A stretch of 64,000 nucleotides of DNA from UBA2040 sp041674745 (GCA_041674745.1 JBAYVD010000003.1:186001-250000), one strand, 5' to 3'; positions 53,508-62,892 are shown, counted from the stretch's first letter. The notes: generated by a model not told the origin, from the letters alone. Numbers and translations: made by a program.

Positions 53508-55718
53508 TTATTTTTTAAGATTGATGGAGCTGAAAATATCGTAAATCCTTGCTTTCAAACTGTATTTACTAATTGGCTCGTTGAATGTATATTGCGCGCC
53601 ATTGGTAATTTTTGAATCCGAAATATCTAAAACAGCTAAATTGATTTCGGTCGTGTTTCCTTTGATAAACGGAACGGGTAAATAACCTAAAAGCGCAGGT
53701 GGGAAGAAAACAAAAAAGAAAGCTCCAGCGCTAAACTTAGGACGATAGTAATGCTCGATTATGGAGAAGACCAATTTATTGGTGCCATATCGTTGTTGAA
53801 TTTCATCTAATTCTGAAAAATCTACCGGAAAAACTTCTAGATTGTCATTGTTCGATACTTGAATCAGCAAGGAAGTAAATATACTTTTGTCATTAAAACC
53901 AGTAGTACCTAATTCATTTAAATTTCCTTTTCCAACTTGTTGCATTTTCAGATGGAGCTGATCGGCAATTTCACTAAAAGACTCGTTGAATTTTTCTTCC
54001 AATTCTTCGGACCCTTCTAGGTTCACTTTTCCTTTTTTGTAGCTGATTGCAGCAGGTTCGACTAAAATAAATTCAGAAATATCGGTCTTATCTCTATTAA
54101 AATCTATTTTTTTCCTTTCCGCCCTTGATAATAAGTAATACGCCTCTTCCTTTTCTTTCTCGTCTTGATCTAATTTTTTAAGCTCATCAAAACGATTCAA
54201 GAACAATTCATTCACCACTAAATCAGACAAGTTGTATTTGTAGTAAAAGCTGGAATCCACTTCTGTGTCACTAATACCGCTCTTTTTTTGTCTGATTTTA
54301 TCGTATTTAGAAAGCGGTTTTGCTTCAACGATTAGGGTGGTGTCGCTGACCAAAGTGTCAATTTTGCTCAGTTGATCGATTGCCTCTTGAAATGTTTTTT
54401 TGTTTAATTGGTCCAACTGAACTTCTGAAACATATAAGCTTTTTGTAATTCTTTTCCAGACCGCACTGATTTCTTTGTCATCCGGGTAACTTTTTCTAGC
54501 GTCTTCAACAATACGCATAGACAAAGTCATCATCTCTTTTTCATTCAAGGAACGAATGAAATAGTGCAAAGCTGCACCTTCCCCTTCCATATTGGATTTG
54601 GAGTCAATGGCTTTGTTGATGGAACCACCTTGTTTAAATGTCGCCAATCCCAACCAACTCTGGGCTTTCATTCTCGTTAAATACAATGAATTTGGAAAGG
54701 ATTTCTCCAAAATAAAAATCGTGTAAAGCGCGTTGGCGTATTCTGAATTTAATATATCCGTACGAACCCGTTCAAATCTGGATAGATTTCGGATGTATTC
54801 GAATTTCTCGTTGCCAAAATAATTATCGACTGTTCCCCAATTCGCTTGATTGCTAACTGCTTCCAAGGCTTTGTCTTTTCTTCGTTGAATGTTGGGGTGA
54901 GAGCTACGACTGTCGTCATAATTTTCTTCCGCTTTTATCGGGTATTTTTTGGTAGGAAACTTTGTTTTGGGGATATAACAAAGACTCGTATTAAAATAGG
55001 TTTCTGGAAATTCAATTTCGTCAATTGGTAAGTAGGAATACATCAACACGTCAAAGGTGCTTGTCACATATTTTTGTGAATATCCCGCTTTAGCATATAA
55101 CTTGACTCCCAAAACATCCGCTTCAAACTCTTTCTCTCTCGAATAAGTACTGAGTTGTTTGATTTGGTCCCGCAAACCATTGTTTCTTGTTCGGTATTCA
55201 AACGATTCAACCACATGCTTTTCGGTATAATGAGAAATTTCATGTGCTAAAACAAAGGCCAACTGCGCTTCAGAAGTGAGTTGAGAAATCAATCCTGTCG
55301 TAACAAAAACAATTCCTTGGTCTGTTGACAAGGCGTTTGAAACATTTGATTTGATGGTATAGAATCGAAGTTGAGAAAACAATTCTGGTTCTTTTTCCAA
55401 TAATTTTTTAGCGACTTGGGTGATGTATTCTGAAACTTCATCACCATAGATTACCAATCCTGATTGTAGTAGTTCATCAACACCGTAGTGAACTCCTTCA
55501 AGAAAAATTTTCTTTTCACGAATGTTCAAGTTTTCACGCTCTTTTTGCATGTCGACTTGCACTTTTTCGGAAGATTTCGTTACAAAATCAGAAGGTATTG
55601 AGCCTGTTGAGTGCAGAATCTGGAAGTTGTTGAAATCTTGTTGGGCAGTTGCTTGGCCAAGAGCAATGAGTAAAATACAGAAAAGGAGTTGAAGGTTGTG
55701 GTTAGAATATTTTATCAT
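53508..55718 (-). CDS. Periplasmic M48-family metalloprotease with a large C-terminal extension
   Basis: 736 residues. A signal peptide ends near ATAQQDF (about residue 26). The zinc site is HEISH (His159, Glu160, His163), with the third ligand Glu199 in EFEADVLG. M48 proteases of the BepA/YfgC kind clear misfolded outer-membrane proteins. The C-terminal ~450 residues are alpha-helical then beta-rich, with a hydrophobic stretch (FFFVFFPPALLGYLPVPF), and are not recognised. Gene order (barrel, protease, nadE, barrel) suggests a role in the envelope. The start is 9 nt from nadE. Confidence 0.88.
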   Translation of the reverse strand: MIKYSNHNLQLLFCILLIALGQATAQQDFNNFQILHSTGSIPSDFVTKSSEKVQVDMQKERENLNIREKKIFLEGVHYGVDELLQSGLVIYGDEVSEYITQVAKKLLEKEPELFSQLRFYTIKSNVSNALSTDQGIVFVTTGLISQLTSEAQLAFVLAHEISHYTEKHVVESFEYRTRNNGLRDQIKQLSTYSREKEFEADVLGVKLYAKAGYSQKYVTSTFDVLMYSYLPIDEIEFPETYFNTSLCYIPKTKFPTKKYPIKAEENYDDSRSSHPNIQRRKDKALEAVSNQANWGTVDNYFGNEKFEYIRNLSRFERVRTDILNSEYANALYTIFILEKSFPNSLYLTRMKAQSWLGLATFKQGGSINKAIDSKSNMEGEGAALHYFIRSLNEKEMMTLSMRIVEDARKSYPDDKEISAVWKRITKSLYVSEVQLDQLNKKTFQEAIDQLSKIDTLVSDTTLIVEAKPLSKYDKIRQKKSGISDTEVDSSFYYKYNLSDLVVNELFLNRFDELKKLDQDEKEKEEAYYLLSRAERKKIDFNRDKTDISEFILVEPAAISYKKGKVNLEGSEELEEKFNESFSEIADQLHLKMQQVGKGNLNELGTTGFNDKSIFTSLLIQVSNNDNLEVFPVDFSELDEIQQRYGTNKLVFSIIEHYYRPKFSAGAFFFVFFPPALLGYLPVPFIKGNTTEINLAVLDISDSKITNGAQYTFNEPISKYSLKARIYDIFSSINLKK

Positions 55719-55727
55719 GAGATTTGA

Positions 55728-56501
55728 TTAGTGAAGTTCAAAGGGAATTAGACAAACTGGTATTGGGTTCATTTTGTGTTGATTTGCTCGGTTGTAGTTT
55801 CGGTAAATTGTCAAGACTTCTTTTTGTCTTTCCGTGAGTGAATTTCCGCCATCTGCATAAGTCATCGCCCATTCTAATTCAGGGTAGGAAGCGCCAATTT
55901 GGTCTTCATCACTTCGGCCATCTTCCCACAATCCATCTGTGGGTTTGGCTGAAATAATTTCTTCGATTACACCAATTTCGGCTGCCAACGACCAAACTTC
56001 TGTTTTCATTAAATCGGCGATTGGGCTAATGTCAACTCCTCCGTCGCCGTATTTTGTATAAAAGCCAACACCAAAATCTTCGACTTTGTTCCCGGTACCG
56101 GCCACCAAACAACCATTCGTTTGGCCAATCGCATACAAGGTAAGCATTCTCAATCGAGCACGAGAATTCGCCATCGCGAGATGATGATCCGTGGTTTCTT
56201 TTGGAAATACAGTTTCCAATTGTTCAAATGTGGAGGAAAGATTGATTTCTATTTCTTGCACATTGTTGTATTTTTTCTTCAAATCAGCCATGTGGTTCAA
56301 GGCTCGACTGTGTTCGGCACTCGTTTGGCGAATGGGCATGCTTAAAACGATTGTTTTTAAACCTGTTTGCGCGCACAAGGTCGAAGTCACGGCTGAATCG
56401 ATTCCACCGGAAATGCCAACAATAAAGCCCTCAGCTTTGGCTCCGAGGGCATATTGTGTTAACCATTTTTTTATGTGTTCAGCGACTTTGGAATAGTCCA
56501 T
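55728..56501 (-). CDS. nadE: NAD+ synthase (ammonia-dependent type)
   Basis: 257 residues, the short form without a glutaminase domain. It adenylates and amidates deamido-NAD. The PP-loop is SGGIDS (31-36). Further motifs are ARLRMLTLYAIGQ and the TKYGDGGVDISPIADLMK stretch. nadE next to gldB is a classical flavobacterial neighbourhood, though here another gene and a strand change separate them. It starts 5 nt from the barrel protein upstream. Confidence 0.96.
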   Translation of the reverse strand: MDYSKVAEHIKKWLTQYALGAKAEGFIVGISGGIDSAVTSTLCAQTGLKTIVLSMPIRQTSAEHSRALNHMADLKKKYNNVQEIEINLSSTFEQLETVFPKETTDHHLAMANSRARLRMLTLYAIGQTNGCLVAGTGNKVEDFGVGFYTKYGDGGVDISPIADLMKTEVWSLAAEIGVIEEIISAKPTDGLWEDGRSDEDQIGASYPELEWAMTYADGGNSLTERQKEVLTIYRNYNRANQHKMNPIPVCLIPFELH

Positions 56502-56506
56502 TTTTT

Positions 56507-57328
56507 TTAAAATAATAAGGCCACTTTTAATTGCAATTGACTTTGTGTCATCGCGTTTGTGTAATATTCTCGAAATCCAGAAGCATCTCGGTAATACAAA
56601 GTTTTGTTTTTTCCTTCACCGATAGTATTGGATCGGTAAATAGGAACGAAGCCATAATAATATCCAATTTCGATAGCAAGGGAAGTGGAACCTGAAAAAT
56701 TCCACTCTGTACCCAACGACAAACCGATGGAAGAACGAATAAAGTTCATGTCCGACGAAACTTTCATCGTATTGTTTTCCGCTGGGGCAGCGATGGAATT
56801 AATATCATTATTGGCCAAAGTAAAGCCATTGTCGTTAATTTTGCCTCCTACCAAAATGCTCGTTCTTAATCCAAATTTGCCAAAAAAACGAAGGTCACCA
56901 AAGTATTTTGTTCTGAAAAGCAACATGGTTGGAATCGTCACATAGATAGGTTTCTGTGTTCTGTCGGATAACATAAACAACTGATCGGTTGCCTGAGCAT
57001 CTCCTTTTTGAATGATTTTGGTATCGTTATAATTATAATAAGTCGAACCGTTTCCAATCGTTCCTGGATTTGGTTTTATCTTATTTTTTTCAAAATCAAC
57101 GTCCAAGCCAGTGAAAAAACCAATGGTGCTGCTAAAGTTGTAGTTTAAATTTAAACCAATCGAAAAAGCAGAACCAATACCGTCCGTAGACATTTTTTTA
57201 GTCGCCGTTTTGTTTAAATTCAATCCGGTAGAAAACCCAAGTCCAGCTTGTACTTTTTTGTCTGAAGCATCTTGAGAATAGACAATCCCTGTTGTCATGG
57301 CAAGCGTGAAAAGTATTAGTTTTTTCAT
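56507..57328 (-). CDS. Outer-membrane beta-barrel protein (PorT-like)
   Basis: 273 residues. A signal peptide ends near VYSQDAS (residue 20). Short alternating strands (GLGFSTGLNLN, GIGSAFSIGLNLNYNF, TSLAIEIGYYYG) and the final strand LQLKVALLF are typical of the PorT/OmpA-like 8-stranded barrels common in Bacteroidota. Function unresolved. It begins the minus-strand run with nadE, the protease and a second barrel, and is divergent from gldB with 78 nt between starts. Confidence 0.78.
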   Translation of the reverse strand: MKKLILFTLAMTTGIVYSQDASDKKVQAGLGFSTGLNLNKTATKKMSTDGIGSAFSIGLNLNYNFSSTIGFFTGLDVDFEKNKIKPNPGTIGNGSTYYNYNDTKIIQKGDAQATDQLFMLSDRTQKPIYVTIPTMLLFRTKYFGDLRFFGKFGLRTSILVGGKINDNGFTLANNDINSIAAPAENNTMKVSSDMNFIRSSIGLSLGTEWNFSGSTSLAIEIGYYYGFVPIYRSNTIGEGKNKTLYYRDASGFREYYTNAMTQSQLQLKVALLF

Positions 57329-57376
57329 AGAAGATTTTTAATTCAATAAAAATAAATAGAAAACCTTAGTTTTCGT

Positions 57377-57384
57377 TAATTTTG
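57377..57384 (+). promoter_or_regulatory. -7 box (TAATTTTG) for gldB-gldC
   Basis: Exact TAnnTTTG match 22 nt before the gldB ATG at 57407. A -33 TTG is not evident. Confidence 0.5.
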
Positions 57385-57406
57385 ACTGCAATATTAAGCA
57401 ATAAAT

Positions 57407-58414
57407 ATGGCTCTTTGGAAAGTTGTACTTCTGATCTTTACACTAATTTTTCTTTTTTCTTGTAAAAATGATCCCTTGAAGATTGATTCTTCAAATATTC
57501 AATTGGATGTGGATTATTACAACATGGATTCCACTTTTATCCGCTCAAATGGTGTTGAGCTGGCGAAATGGAATGCCCACTACAAAGAGAATATTCCGGA
57601 AGCCTACGAATTTGAATTGGGCATGGGATTGCAATTGCAAAATCCAGATGATACGTCGGTTCTGCGCAACATTGCCTTGTTCGCCAAAGATCCGTTCATG
57701 GTAAAATATGAGGAGGAAATAGCGAAAAAATTTCCTTCACCCATCCAATTTCATCAGGAAATTGTGCTTGGATTGCGCAATGTGAAATTCCATTTAGTTG
57801 AAAGTAAAATACCAACCGCCATTGTCTTTGCCAATACCTGTTTTCAAAGCAGTGCTTTTTCTACCCAAAATGAAATTGTGATAGGATTGGAACGTTATCT
57901 GGGTCCAACGAATCCATTGATTCAACAGTTGCCAGCAGAGGTCTTTTTTCAATGGATCAAAGAAGGAATGGATGAGAAATATCTGTCGCGAGATGCGGTC
58001 TGCTCTTGGATCATGTCCAATGTAGTAGAATTGAAAGAAGGCACTTTGGCGGAGAACATGATCAATTGGGGAAAAGTGATTTATTTTACCCAAGCTGCTT
58101 TTCCAGAAAAACCAGAAGAAATTATCATTCGGTATTCCGCTGAAGACTTGAAATGGGCGAAAGAAAATGAATTTTCGCTGTGGGATTATTTGGTGAAAGA
58201 GAAAATGTTGTTCCGTGTGAATGAGACTGAATCTATCAACATGCTAGCACCCGGACCTTTTACAGTTGGTTTACCAGAAAAAGGGCCCGATCGTTTGGGA
58301 CAATTTTTGGGCTGGCAAATGGTTCGGAAATACATGGAGAAAAATGAGGTAACGCTGCAGCAATTGCAGAAAACACCGTACAATAAAATTTTACAAGCCT
58401 ACGAAATCGATTAA
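57407..58414 (+). CDS. gldB: Gliding-motility lipoprotein GldB
   Basis: 335 residues. Lipobox LFSC (Cys19) anchors it. The sequence has the GldB layout (VFANTCFQSSAFSTQNEIVIGLERYLG-type segment, shown here as IVIGLERYLGPTNP, and LGQFLGWQMVRKYM). It is essential for gliding and T9SS function in Flavobacterium. It overlaps nothing; the next gene, gldC, is 1 nt away, so both are co-transcribed. Confidence 0.9.
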   Translation: MALWKVVLLIFTLIFLFSCKNDPLKIDSSNIQLDVDYYNMDSTFIRSNGVELAKWNAHYKENIPEAYEFELGMGLQLQNPDDTSVLRNIALFAKDPFMVKYEEEIAKKFPSPIQFHQEIVLGLRNVKFHLVESKIPTAIVFANTCFQSSAFSTQNEIVIGLERYLGPTNPLIQQLPAEVFFQWIKEGMDEKYLSRDAVCSWIMSNVVELKEGTLAENMINWGKVIYFTQAAFPEKPEEIIIRYSAEDLKWAKENEFSLWDYLVKEKMLFRVNETESINMLAPGPFTVGLPEKGPDRLGQFLGWQMVRKYMEKNEVTLQQLQKTPYNKILQAYEID

Positions 58415-58415
58415 A

Positions 58416-58763
58416 ATGAACGAAGAAATTAAAAGCATATCTGAAATTAAAGTCCAAATTGGAATGGACGAAAATAAACTGCCCGTTGAAATTCGCTGGG
58501 ATGCACAAGATGGTGATATGAAAAACCAACGTGCCAAAGCGATGTTTTTGGGTATGTGGGACGGTGAAGAAAAAAACACAATGAAAATTGATTTGTGGAC
58601 GAAAGACATGTCGATTGAAGAGATGAAACAGTTTTTCCACCAAACCTTGCTTTCCATGGCAGATACGTTTGAACGCGCCACAAATGAGGTGAATATCGTG
58701 GAAGATCTCCGTGATTATTGCTATCATTTCGCGGAAAAAATGGAAATTTTACCAGAAGAATAA
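58416..58763 (+). CDS. gldC: Gliding-motility protein GldC
   Basis: 115 residues, cytosolic, no signal. The family core is seen as KVQIGMDENKLPVEIRWDA, DGEEKNTMKIDLWTKDMS and TLLSMADTFERAT. It accompanies GldB; in Flavobacterium loss of GldC impairs gliding only partly. Its stop is immediately followed by the next ATG. Confidence 0.93.
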   Translation: MNEEIKSISEIKVQIGMDENKLPVEIRWDAQDGDMKNQRAKAMFLGMWDGEEKNTMKIDLWTKDMSIEEMKQFFHQTLLSMADTFERATNEVNIVEDLRDYCYHFAEKMEILPEE

Positions 58764-59555
58764 ATGATCGGTATTTTACATAAAATGAAAACCGAATTGG
58801 GGAAACCGGTTCGTTATTCGTTGAAATGGGAAACGCCTGTGGTGATGAATGATTTCATTGGCAAATCCATTCGTTTAAGTTTCACCGGCACCATCATCTG
58901 TCAGAAATGTGGCAAGGTGACCAAAAAATCGTTTGGAGAAGGTTTCTGTTATCCTTGTTTTATTAGCGCTCCAGAAGCGGCGGAATGCATCATCCGCCCG
59001 GAATTGTGTCGTGCGCATTTGGGCGAAGGAAGAGATGTAGCTTGGGAAGAAGCGAATCACAATCAGCCGCATGTGGTGTATTTGGCCGCGAGCGATGTAG
59101 TGAAAGTGGGCGTAACACGCGAAACGCAAGTTCCAACGCGCTGGATTGACCAAGGAGCAAAATCGGCCATTCGATTGGTAGAAACACCGAATCGTTATGA
59201 AGCAGGTCGTTTGGAAGTGGAATTGAAAGCTATGTTTACCGATAAAACCAATTGGCAGCGAATGCTCAAAAATGAATTCGATGATTCCATTGATTTGGAA
59301 GATGAGAAATGGTCGCTGCACGAACAATTGCCAGAAGATTTAACGCAATATTTCTCGGAAAACGATGAAATTATCGAAATCGATTACCCCGTTTTGAGTT
59401 TTCCAGAAAAAGTAAAAAGCGTTTCGTTTGACAAAGAATCCACCATTGAAGGAATTTTGCAAGGCATCAAAGGGCAATACTTGATTCTAGATGGAGGAAG
59501 GGTGTTGAATATTCGAAAACACGCAGGATATCAAGTTGAGTTGGTAGAATCTTGA
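58764..59555 (+). CDS. DUF2797 family protein
   Basis: 263 residues. Two zinc-type cysteine pairs (CQKCGK and CYPC) are followed by HVVYLAASDVVKVGVTRE and RWIDQGA, a GIY-YIG-like fragment (characteristic of DUF2797). A C-terminal domain starting near residue 200 is unknown. It starts directly at the gldC stop. The presence of a GIY-YIG-like core suggests a nucleic-acid role, not shown here. Confidence 0.85.
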   Translation: MIGILHKMKTELGKPVRYSLKWETPVVMNDFIGKSIRLSFTGTIICQKCGKVTKKSFGEGFCYPCFISAPEAAECIIRPELCRAHLGEGRDVAWEEANHNQPHVVYLAASDVVKVGVTRETQVPTRWIDQGAKSAIRLVETPNRYEAGRLEVELKAMFTDKTNWQRMLKNEFDDSIDLEDEKWSLHEQLPEDLTQYFSENDEIIEIDYPVLSFPEKVKSVSFDKESTIEGILQGIKGQYLILDGGRVLNIRKHAGYQVELVES

Positions 59556-59587
59556 AAATCAATTAAAAATAAAATTAAGCATACGTT

Positions 59588-60253
59588 TTGGGAAAAGATA
59601 AATTACGTCGATTTGCAGTAGTCAAAGATTATCCGAATTTTTTCGAACCAACCATTGGTGAGGTTTCCGAAATGAAAGGAAAGTGGAAAGAATATTTCGG
59701 AAACGATCATCCCATTGTTTTGGAATTGGGCTGTGGAAAAGGCGAATATTCGGTTGGTTTGTCCCGTTTTTATCCAGAGAAAAACTTTATTGGTGTGGAC
59801 ATCAAAGGCGCGCGGATGTACATTGGTGCAACGGAAGCGTTGGAAAACGACATGAAAAATGTGGCGTTTTGTCGCACGAAAATTGATTTCATCAACGATA
59901 CCTTTGCAGAAGATGAAATTGATGAAATTTGGTTGACTTTCTCGGATCCTCAACCCAACAAACCCAACAAACGATTGAGTTCACCCAATTTCATCAACAA
60001 ATACCGCAAGATTTTGAAAAAAGGCGGCATTGTTCACATGAAAACCGACAGTGATTTGTTGTTTGAATACACCACCGACGAGGTCAAAGAAAAAGGCTAC
60101 GAACCGCTTTTAATTACCTGGGATTTGTACAACGACATGGACGAAAACATCGACCAAGTCACCAAGGACATTTTCCACATCAAGACGCATTACGAGAAAC
60201 TTTTTACTTCGAGAGGTAGTGTAATTAAATATTGTAAGTTTCGGATTCATTGA
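59588..60253 (+). CDS. trmB: tRNA (guanine-N7)-methyltransferase
   Basis: 221 residues starting at TTG 59588, as no nearby in-frame ATG precedes the conserved region. It methylates G46 of tRNA. SAM motif LELGCGKGEYSVGLS, then FIGVDIKGARM, and the catalytic Asp-containing LTFSDPQPNKPNKR are present. The gene follows a 32-nt gap from the DUF2797 gene and probably shares its transcript. Confidence 0.94.
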   Translation: MGKDKLRRFAVVKDYPNFFEPTIGEVSEMKGKWKEYFGNDHPIVLELGCGKGEYSVGLSRFYPEKNFIGVDIKGARMYIGATEALENDMKNVAFCRTKIDFINDTFAEDEIDEIWLTFSDPQPNKPNKRLSSPNFINKYRKILKKGGIVHMKTDSDLLFEYTTDEVKEKGYEPLLITWDLYNDMDENIDQVTKDIFHIKTHYEKLFTSRGSVIKYCKFRIH

Positions 60254-60254
60254 A

Positions 60255-60397
60255 TTGGAGCATGGAATATGGAGTATGGAATGTTCGCTGGCTCACTGAT
60301 GGATTTTTGAATATTGAATGAGTATCTTCTCCATCAATCTGCTTTAGCAGATGGTCTATGTTCCATCAGTCCGCCGCGGCGGACGATCCATATTCCA
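60255..60397. repeat. Inverted heptamer-repeat element between convergent genes
   Basis: Left: four 7-mers TTGGAGC, ATGGAAT, ATGGAGT, ATGGAAT (60255-60282). Outer inverted repeat TGGAATATGGA (60263-60273) to TCCATATTCCA (60387-60397), 11 of 11. Inner hairpins: ATCTGC-TTTA-GCAGAT (60337-60352) and the 16-bp perfect palindrome GTCCGCCGCGGCGGAC (60369-60384). It may act as a bidirectional terminator. Confidence 0.75.
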
Positions 60398-60404
60398 AAA
60401 AGAG

Positions 60405-60878
60405 CTATAACTTAAAATTCACTGTTGGCTTATGGTCAATGGGGAAATTACAGGAGTTTGCAATGAAGCATTTTTTGTTGGCTTCGTGGTGCAACGATTT
60501 CGCCAAATCGATTTGACTTTCATCGGCAATGGTCACCAAAGGTTGCAGCGTAACGTTCGTAAAATGTCCGCCGCCTTCTGGTGTTTCGATCATGGTTCCA
60601 CTGGCGCTGTCGGCATATTCTAGCACAACAATTCCTTTGTCGGCACAGAGATGCAAATACCAAAGCATGTGGCAAGAAGAGAGAGCGGCAAGAAACAATT
60701 CTTCTGGATTGAAGCGACTTGGATCGCCTAAAAAAGCAGAATCAGCCGAACCGTGAATGACTTGTTGTTTGCCATTGACACGCACAGAGTAATTGCGCTC
60801 GTAGCTTTGGTAACTAGTAGTTCCAATTCCTTTGCTACAGGTCCAATCAATAAAAGCTTTGTATTCGTGGGTTTTCAT
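60405..60878 (-). CDS. OsmC-family protein (second copy, different branch)
   Basis: 157 residues. Reactive cysteines C69 (LSSCHMLWYL) and C137 (NKKCFIANS) match the OsmC-like branch that ends in CFIANS, distinct from the YhfA-like protein at 16695-17099. It probably reduces organic hydroperoxides or acts on reactive thiol compounds. The stop end faces trmB across the repeat element, and the start overlaps the clpX stop by 1 nt. Confidence 0.88.
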   Translation of the reverse strand: MKTHEYKAFIDWTCSKGIGTTSYQSYERNYSVRVNGKQQVIHGSADSAFLGDPSRFNPEELFLAALSSCHMLWYLHLCADKGIVVLEYADSASGTMIETPEGGGHFTNVTLQPLVTIADESQIDLAKSLHHEANKKCFIANSCNFPIDHKPTVNFKL

Positions 60879-62101
60879 TAGGCCACTTTTAGCTTCGCCA
60901 TTTTCGAATTGGAGAAGTGTTCTTGTGCATAATTCAACGTCACTTTGTACGTTTTTTCGCCGCTAGAAGGCAAATCAAACATCGCGTCGGTTAAGATAGC
61001 TTCGCAGATCGAACGTAAACCTCGTGCGCCCAATTTGAATTCAATGGCTTTTTCAACAATGAAATCAAGAACAGCACTGTCAAATGACAATTGAATTCCA
61101 TCGATTTCAAACAATTTCAAATATTGTTTCACCAAGGCGTTTTTCGGTTCCGTCAAAATTCTTTTCAAACTTGCGGCATCCAATGGTTCCAAATACGTTA
61201 AGACCGGAAAACGGCCAATCAATTCAGGAATTAAACCAAATGTTTTGATATCTGTTGGGTTGATGTAACGCAAAACCGTTTCCCCTTCAATTCGTTCTTC
61301 GTCAGCGGAAGAAAAGCCAATGGTTTGGCGATTCACACGGGAAGAGATTATTTTTTCAATTCCATCGAAAGCACCGCCACAAACAAATAAGATGTTGCGC
61401 GTGTCGATTTGAATCATTTTTTGTTCTGGGTGTTTTCTTCCTCCTTGCGGTGGAACGTTTACGATGGTTCCTTCCAACAATTTCAAAAGTGCTTGTTGTA
61501 CGCCTTCGCCTGAAACATCCCGTGTAATGGAAGGATTATCGCTTTTACGGGCAATTTTATCAATTTCATCGATGAAAACAATGCCATTTTGAGCGGCTTC
61601 CACGTCGTAGTCGGCAGCTTGCAACAAACGAGAAAGAATACTTTCAACATCTTCACCAACATAACCGGCTTCGGTTAAAACCGTTGCATCGGCAATGCTA
61701 AATGGAACATTCAACATTTTGGCAATGGTTTTAGCCAACAAGGTTTTTCCGGTACCCGTTCTTCCTACCAAAATCACGTTGGATTTTTCGATTTCAACGT
61801 CGTCTTTTTTAACCGGTTGATTCAAACGTTTGTAATGATTGTAAACCGCTACAGCCAATGTTTTCTTCGCATCCACTTGGCCGATTACGTAATCGTCTAA
61901 TTTTTCAAGAATTTCTTTTGGTTTCAAGACATTCACAGGACTTTTTGCTTTCCCGTTGTTGTGGCTTAATTCCTCTTCTTTTATGATGGCGTGCGCTTGT
62001 GTAATACAATTCTCACAAATGTGACCTGTAACTCCGGCAATTAAAATGCCTACTTCGTTTCGCGATTTTCCGCAGAAAGAACAACCTGTTTCTTTTTTCA
62101 C
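60878..62101 (-). CDS. clpX: ClpX, ATP-dependent Clp protease ATPase subunit
   Basis: 407 residues. An AAA+ unfoldase that feeds ClpP. The N-terminal zinc-binding domain has CSFCGKS and CENC. Walker A is GRTGTGKT, Walker B is IVFIDEIDKIAR, with sensor-2 LGARGLRS near the end. It lies just downstream of clpP on the same strand but behind a terminator-like hairpin, with its own promoter. Confidence 0.97.
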   Translation of the reverse strand: MKKETGCSFCGKSRNEVGILIAGVTGHICENCITQAHAIIKEEELSHNNGKAKSPVNVLKPKEILEKLDDYVIGQVDAKKTLAVAVYNHYKRLNQPVKKDDVEIEKSNVILVGRTGTGKTLLAKTIAKMLNVPFSIADATVLTEAGYVGEDVESILSRLLQAADYDVEAAQNGIVFIDEIDKIARKSDNPSITRDVSGEGVQQALLKLLEGTIVNVPPQGGRKHPEQKMIQIDTRNILFVCGGAFDGIEKIISSRVNRQTIGFSSADEERIEGETVLRYINPTDIKTFGLIPELIGRFPVLTYLEPLDAASLKRILTEPKNALVKQYLKLFEIDGIQLSFDSAVLDFIVEKAIEFKLGARGLRSICEAILTDAMFDLPSSGEKTYKVTLNYAQEHFSNSKMAKLKVA

Positions 62102-62152
62102 TGTATCTTGTCTAAAGGAGGATGGAATAACGAATATCTCCTTGATTCATTG

Positions 62153-62183
62153 CAAAAATACGGTAATAATGTAGTTTAGGCAA
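62153..62183 (-). promoter_or_regulatory. Housekeeping promoter for clpX
   Basis: On the minus strand TTG (62183-62181), 20-nt spacer, TATTTTTG (62160-62153), about 50 nt before the ATG at 62101. It lies between the clpP hairpin and clpX. Confidence 0.65.
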
Positions 62184-62186
62184 AAG

Positions 62187-62218
62187 AAAACGGGAAGCTT
62201 TCAATGGCTTCCCGTTTT
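62187..62218 (-). terminator. Hairpin terminator after clpP
   Basis: AAAACGGGAAGC (62187-62198) pairs perfectly with GCTTCCCGTTTT (62207-62218) around an 8-nt loop, followed on the minus strand by a T-rich run. Confidence 0.85.
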
Positions 62219-62226
62219 TTTAACGA

Positions 62227-62892
62227 TTATTTAGGACCTCGGTCCAATACTTCGTCGACCATTCCGTACTCTTTGGCTTCGTCGGCGGTCATCCAATAAT
62301 CTCTATCAGAATCGGCCCAAACCTTGTCATACGTTTGACCACTGTGTTTCGCAATGATGTCGTACAATTCTTTTTTCAATTTCGCAATTTCACGCGCTGT
62401 GATTTCAATGTCAGAAGCTTGACCTTGCGCACCGCCCAAAGGTTGGTGAATCATCACACGAGAATGTTTCAATGCAGAACGTTTTCCTTTGGTTCCAGCA
62501 CACATCAATACAGCGCCCATAGAAGCCGCCATACCGGTACAAATTGTGGCTACATCCGGCTTGATGAATTGCATTGTATCGTAAATTCCCAATCCAGCGT
62601 ATACGCCGCCGCCGGGTGAATTCAAATAAATTTGAATGTCTTTTTTCGGGTCAACCGACTCCAAGAAAAGCAACTGTGCATTGATAATGTTGGCCACATT
62701 GTCGTTGATTCCTGTTCCCAAGAAAATAATTCTGTCCATCATCAATCGAGAGAAAACATCCATTTGAGTCATGTTCATTGGACGTTCTTCGATGATATAA
62801 GGCGTTACAGAAGATTCGATATAATGCCCAAGGTGCATACTGTTGATGCCCATGTGCTTGGTGGCGTATTTGTTGAACTCGTTTTGATCCAT
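62227..62892 (-). CDS. clpP: ClpP, ATP-dependent Clp protease proteolytic subunit
   Basis: 221 residues, about 20 longer at the N-terminus than typical ClpP. The triad is Ser124 (MAASMGA), His149 (VMIHQP) and Asp198 (SDRDYWM). It forms the tetradecameric chamber fed by ClpX. No TAnnTTTG box was recognised in the 118-nt gap upstream. The divergent glycosyltransferase gene begins at 63014. Confidence 0.97.
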   Translation of the reverse strand: MDQNEFNKYATKHMGINSMHLGHYIESSVTPYIIEERPMNMTQMDVFSRLMMDRIIFLGTGINDNVANIINAQLLFLESVDPKKDIQIYLNSPGGGVYAGLGIYDTMQFIKPDVATICTGMAASMGAVLMCAGTKGKRSALKHSRVMIHQPLGGAQGQASDIEITAREIAKLKKELYDIIAKHSGQTYDKVWADSDRDYWMTADEAKEYGMVDEVLDRGPK

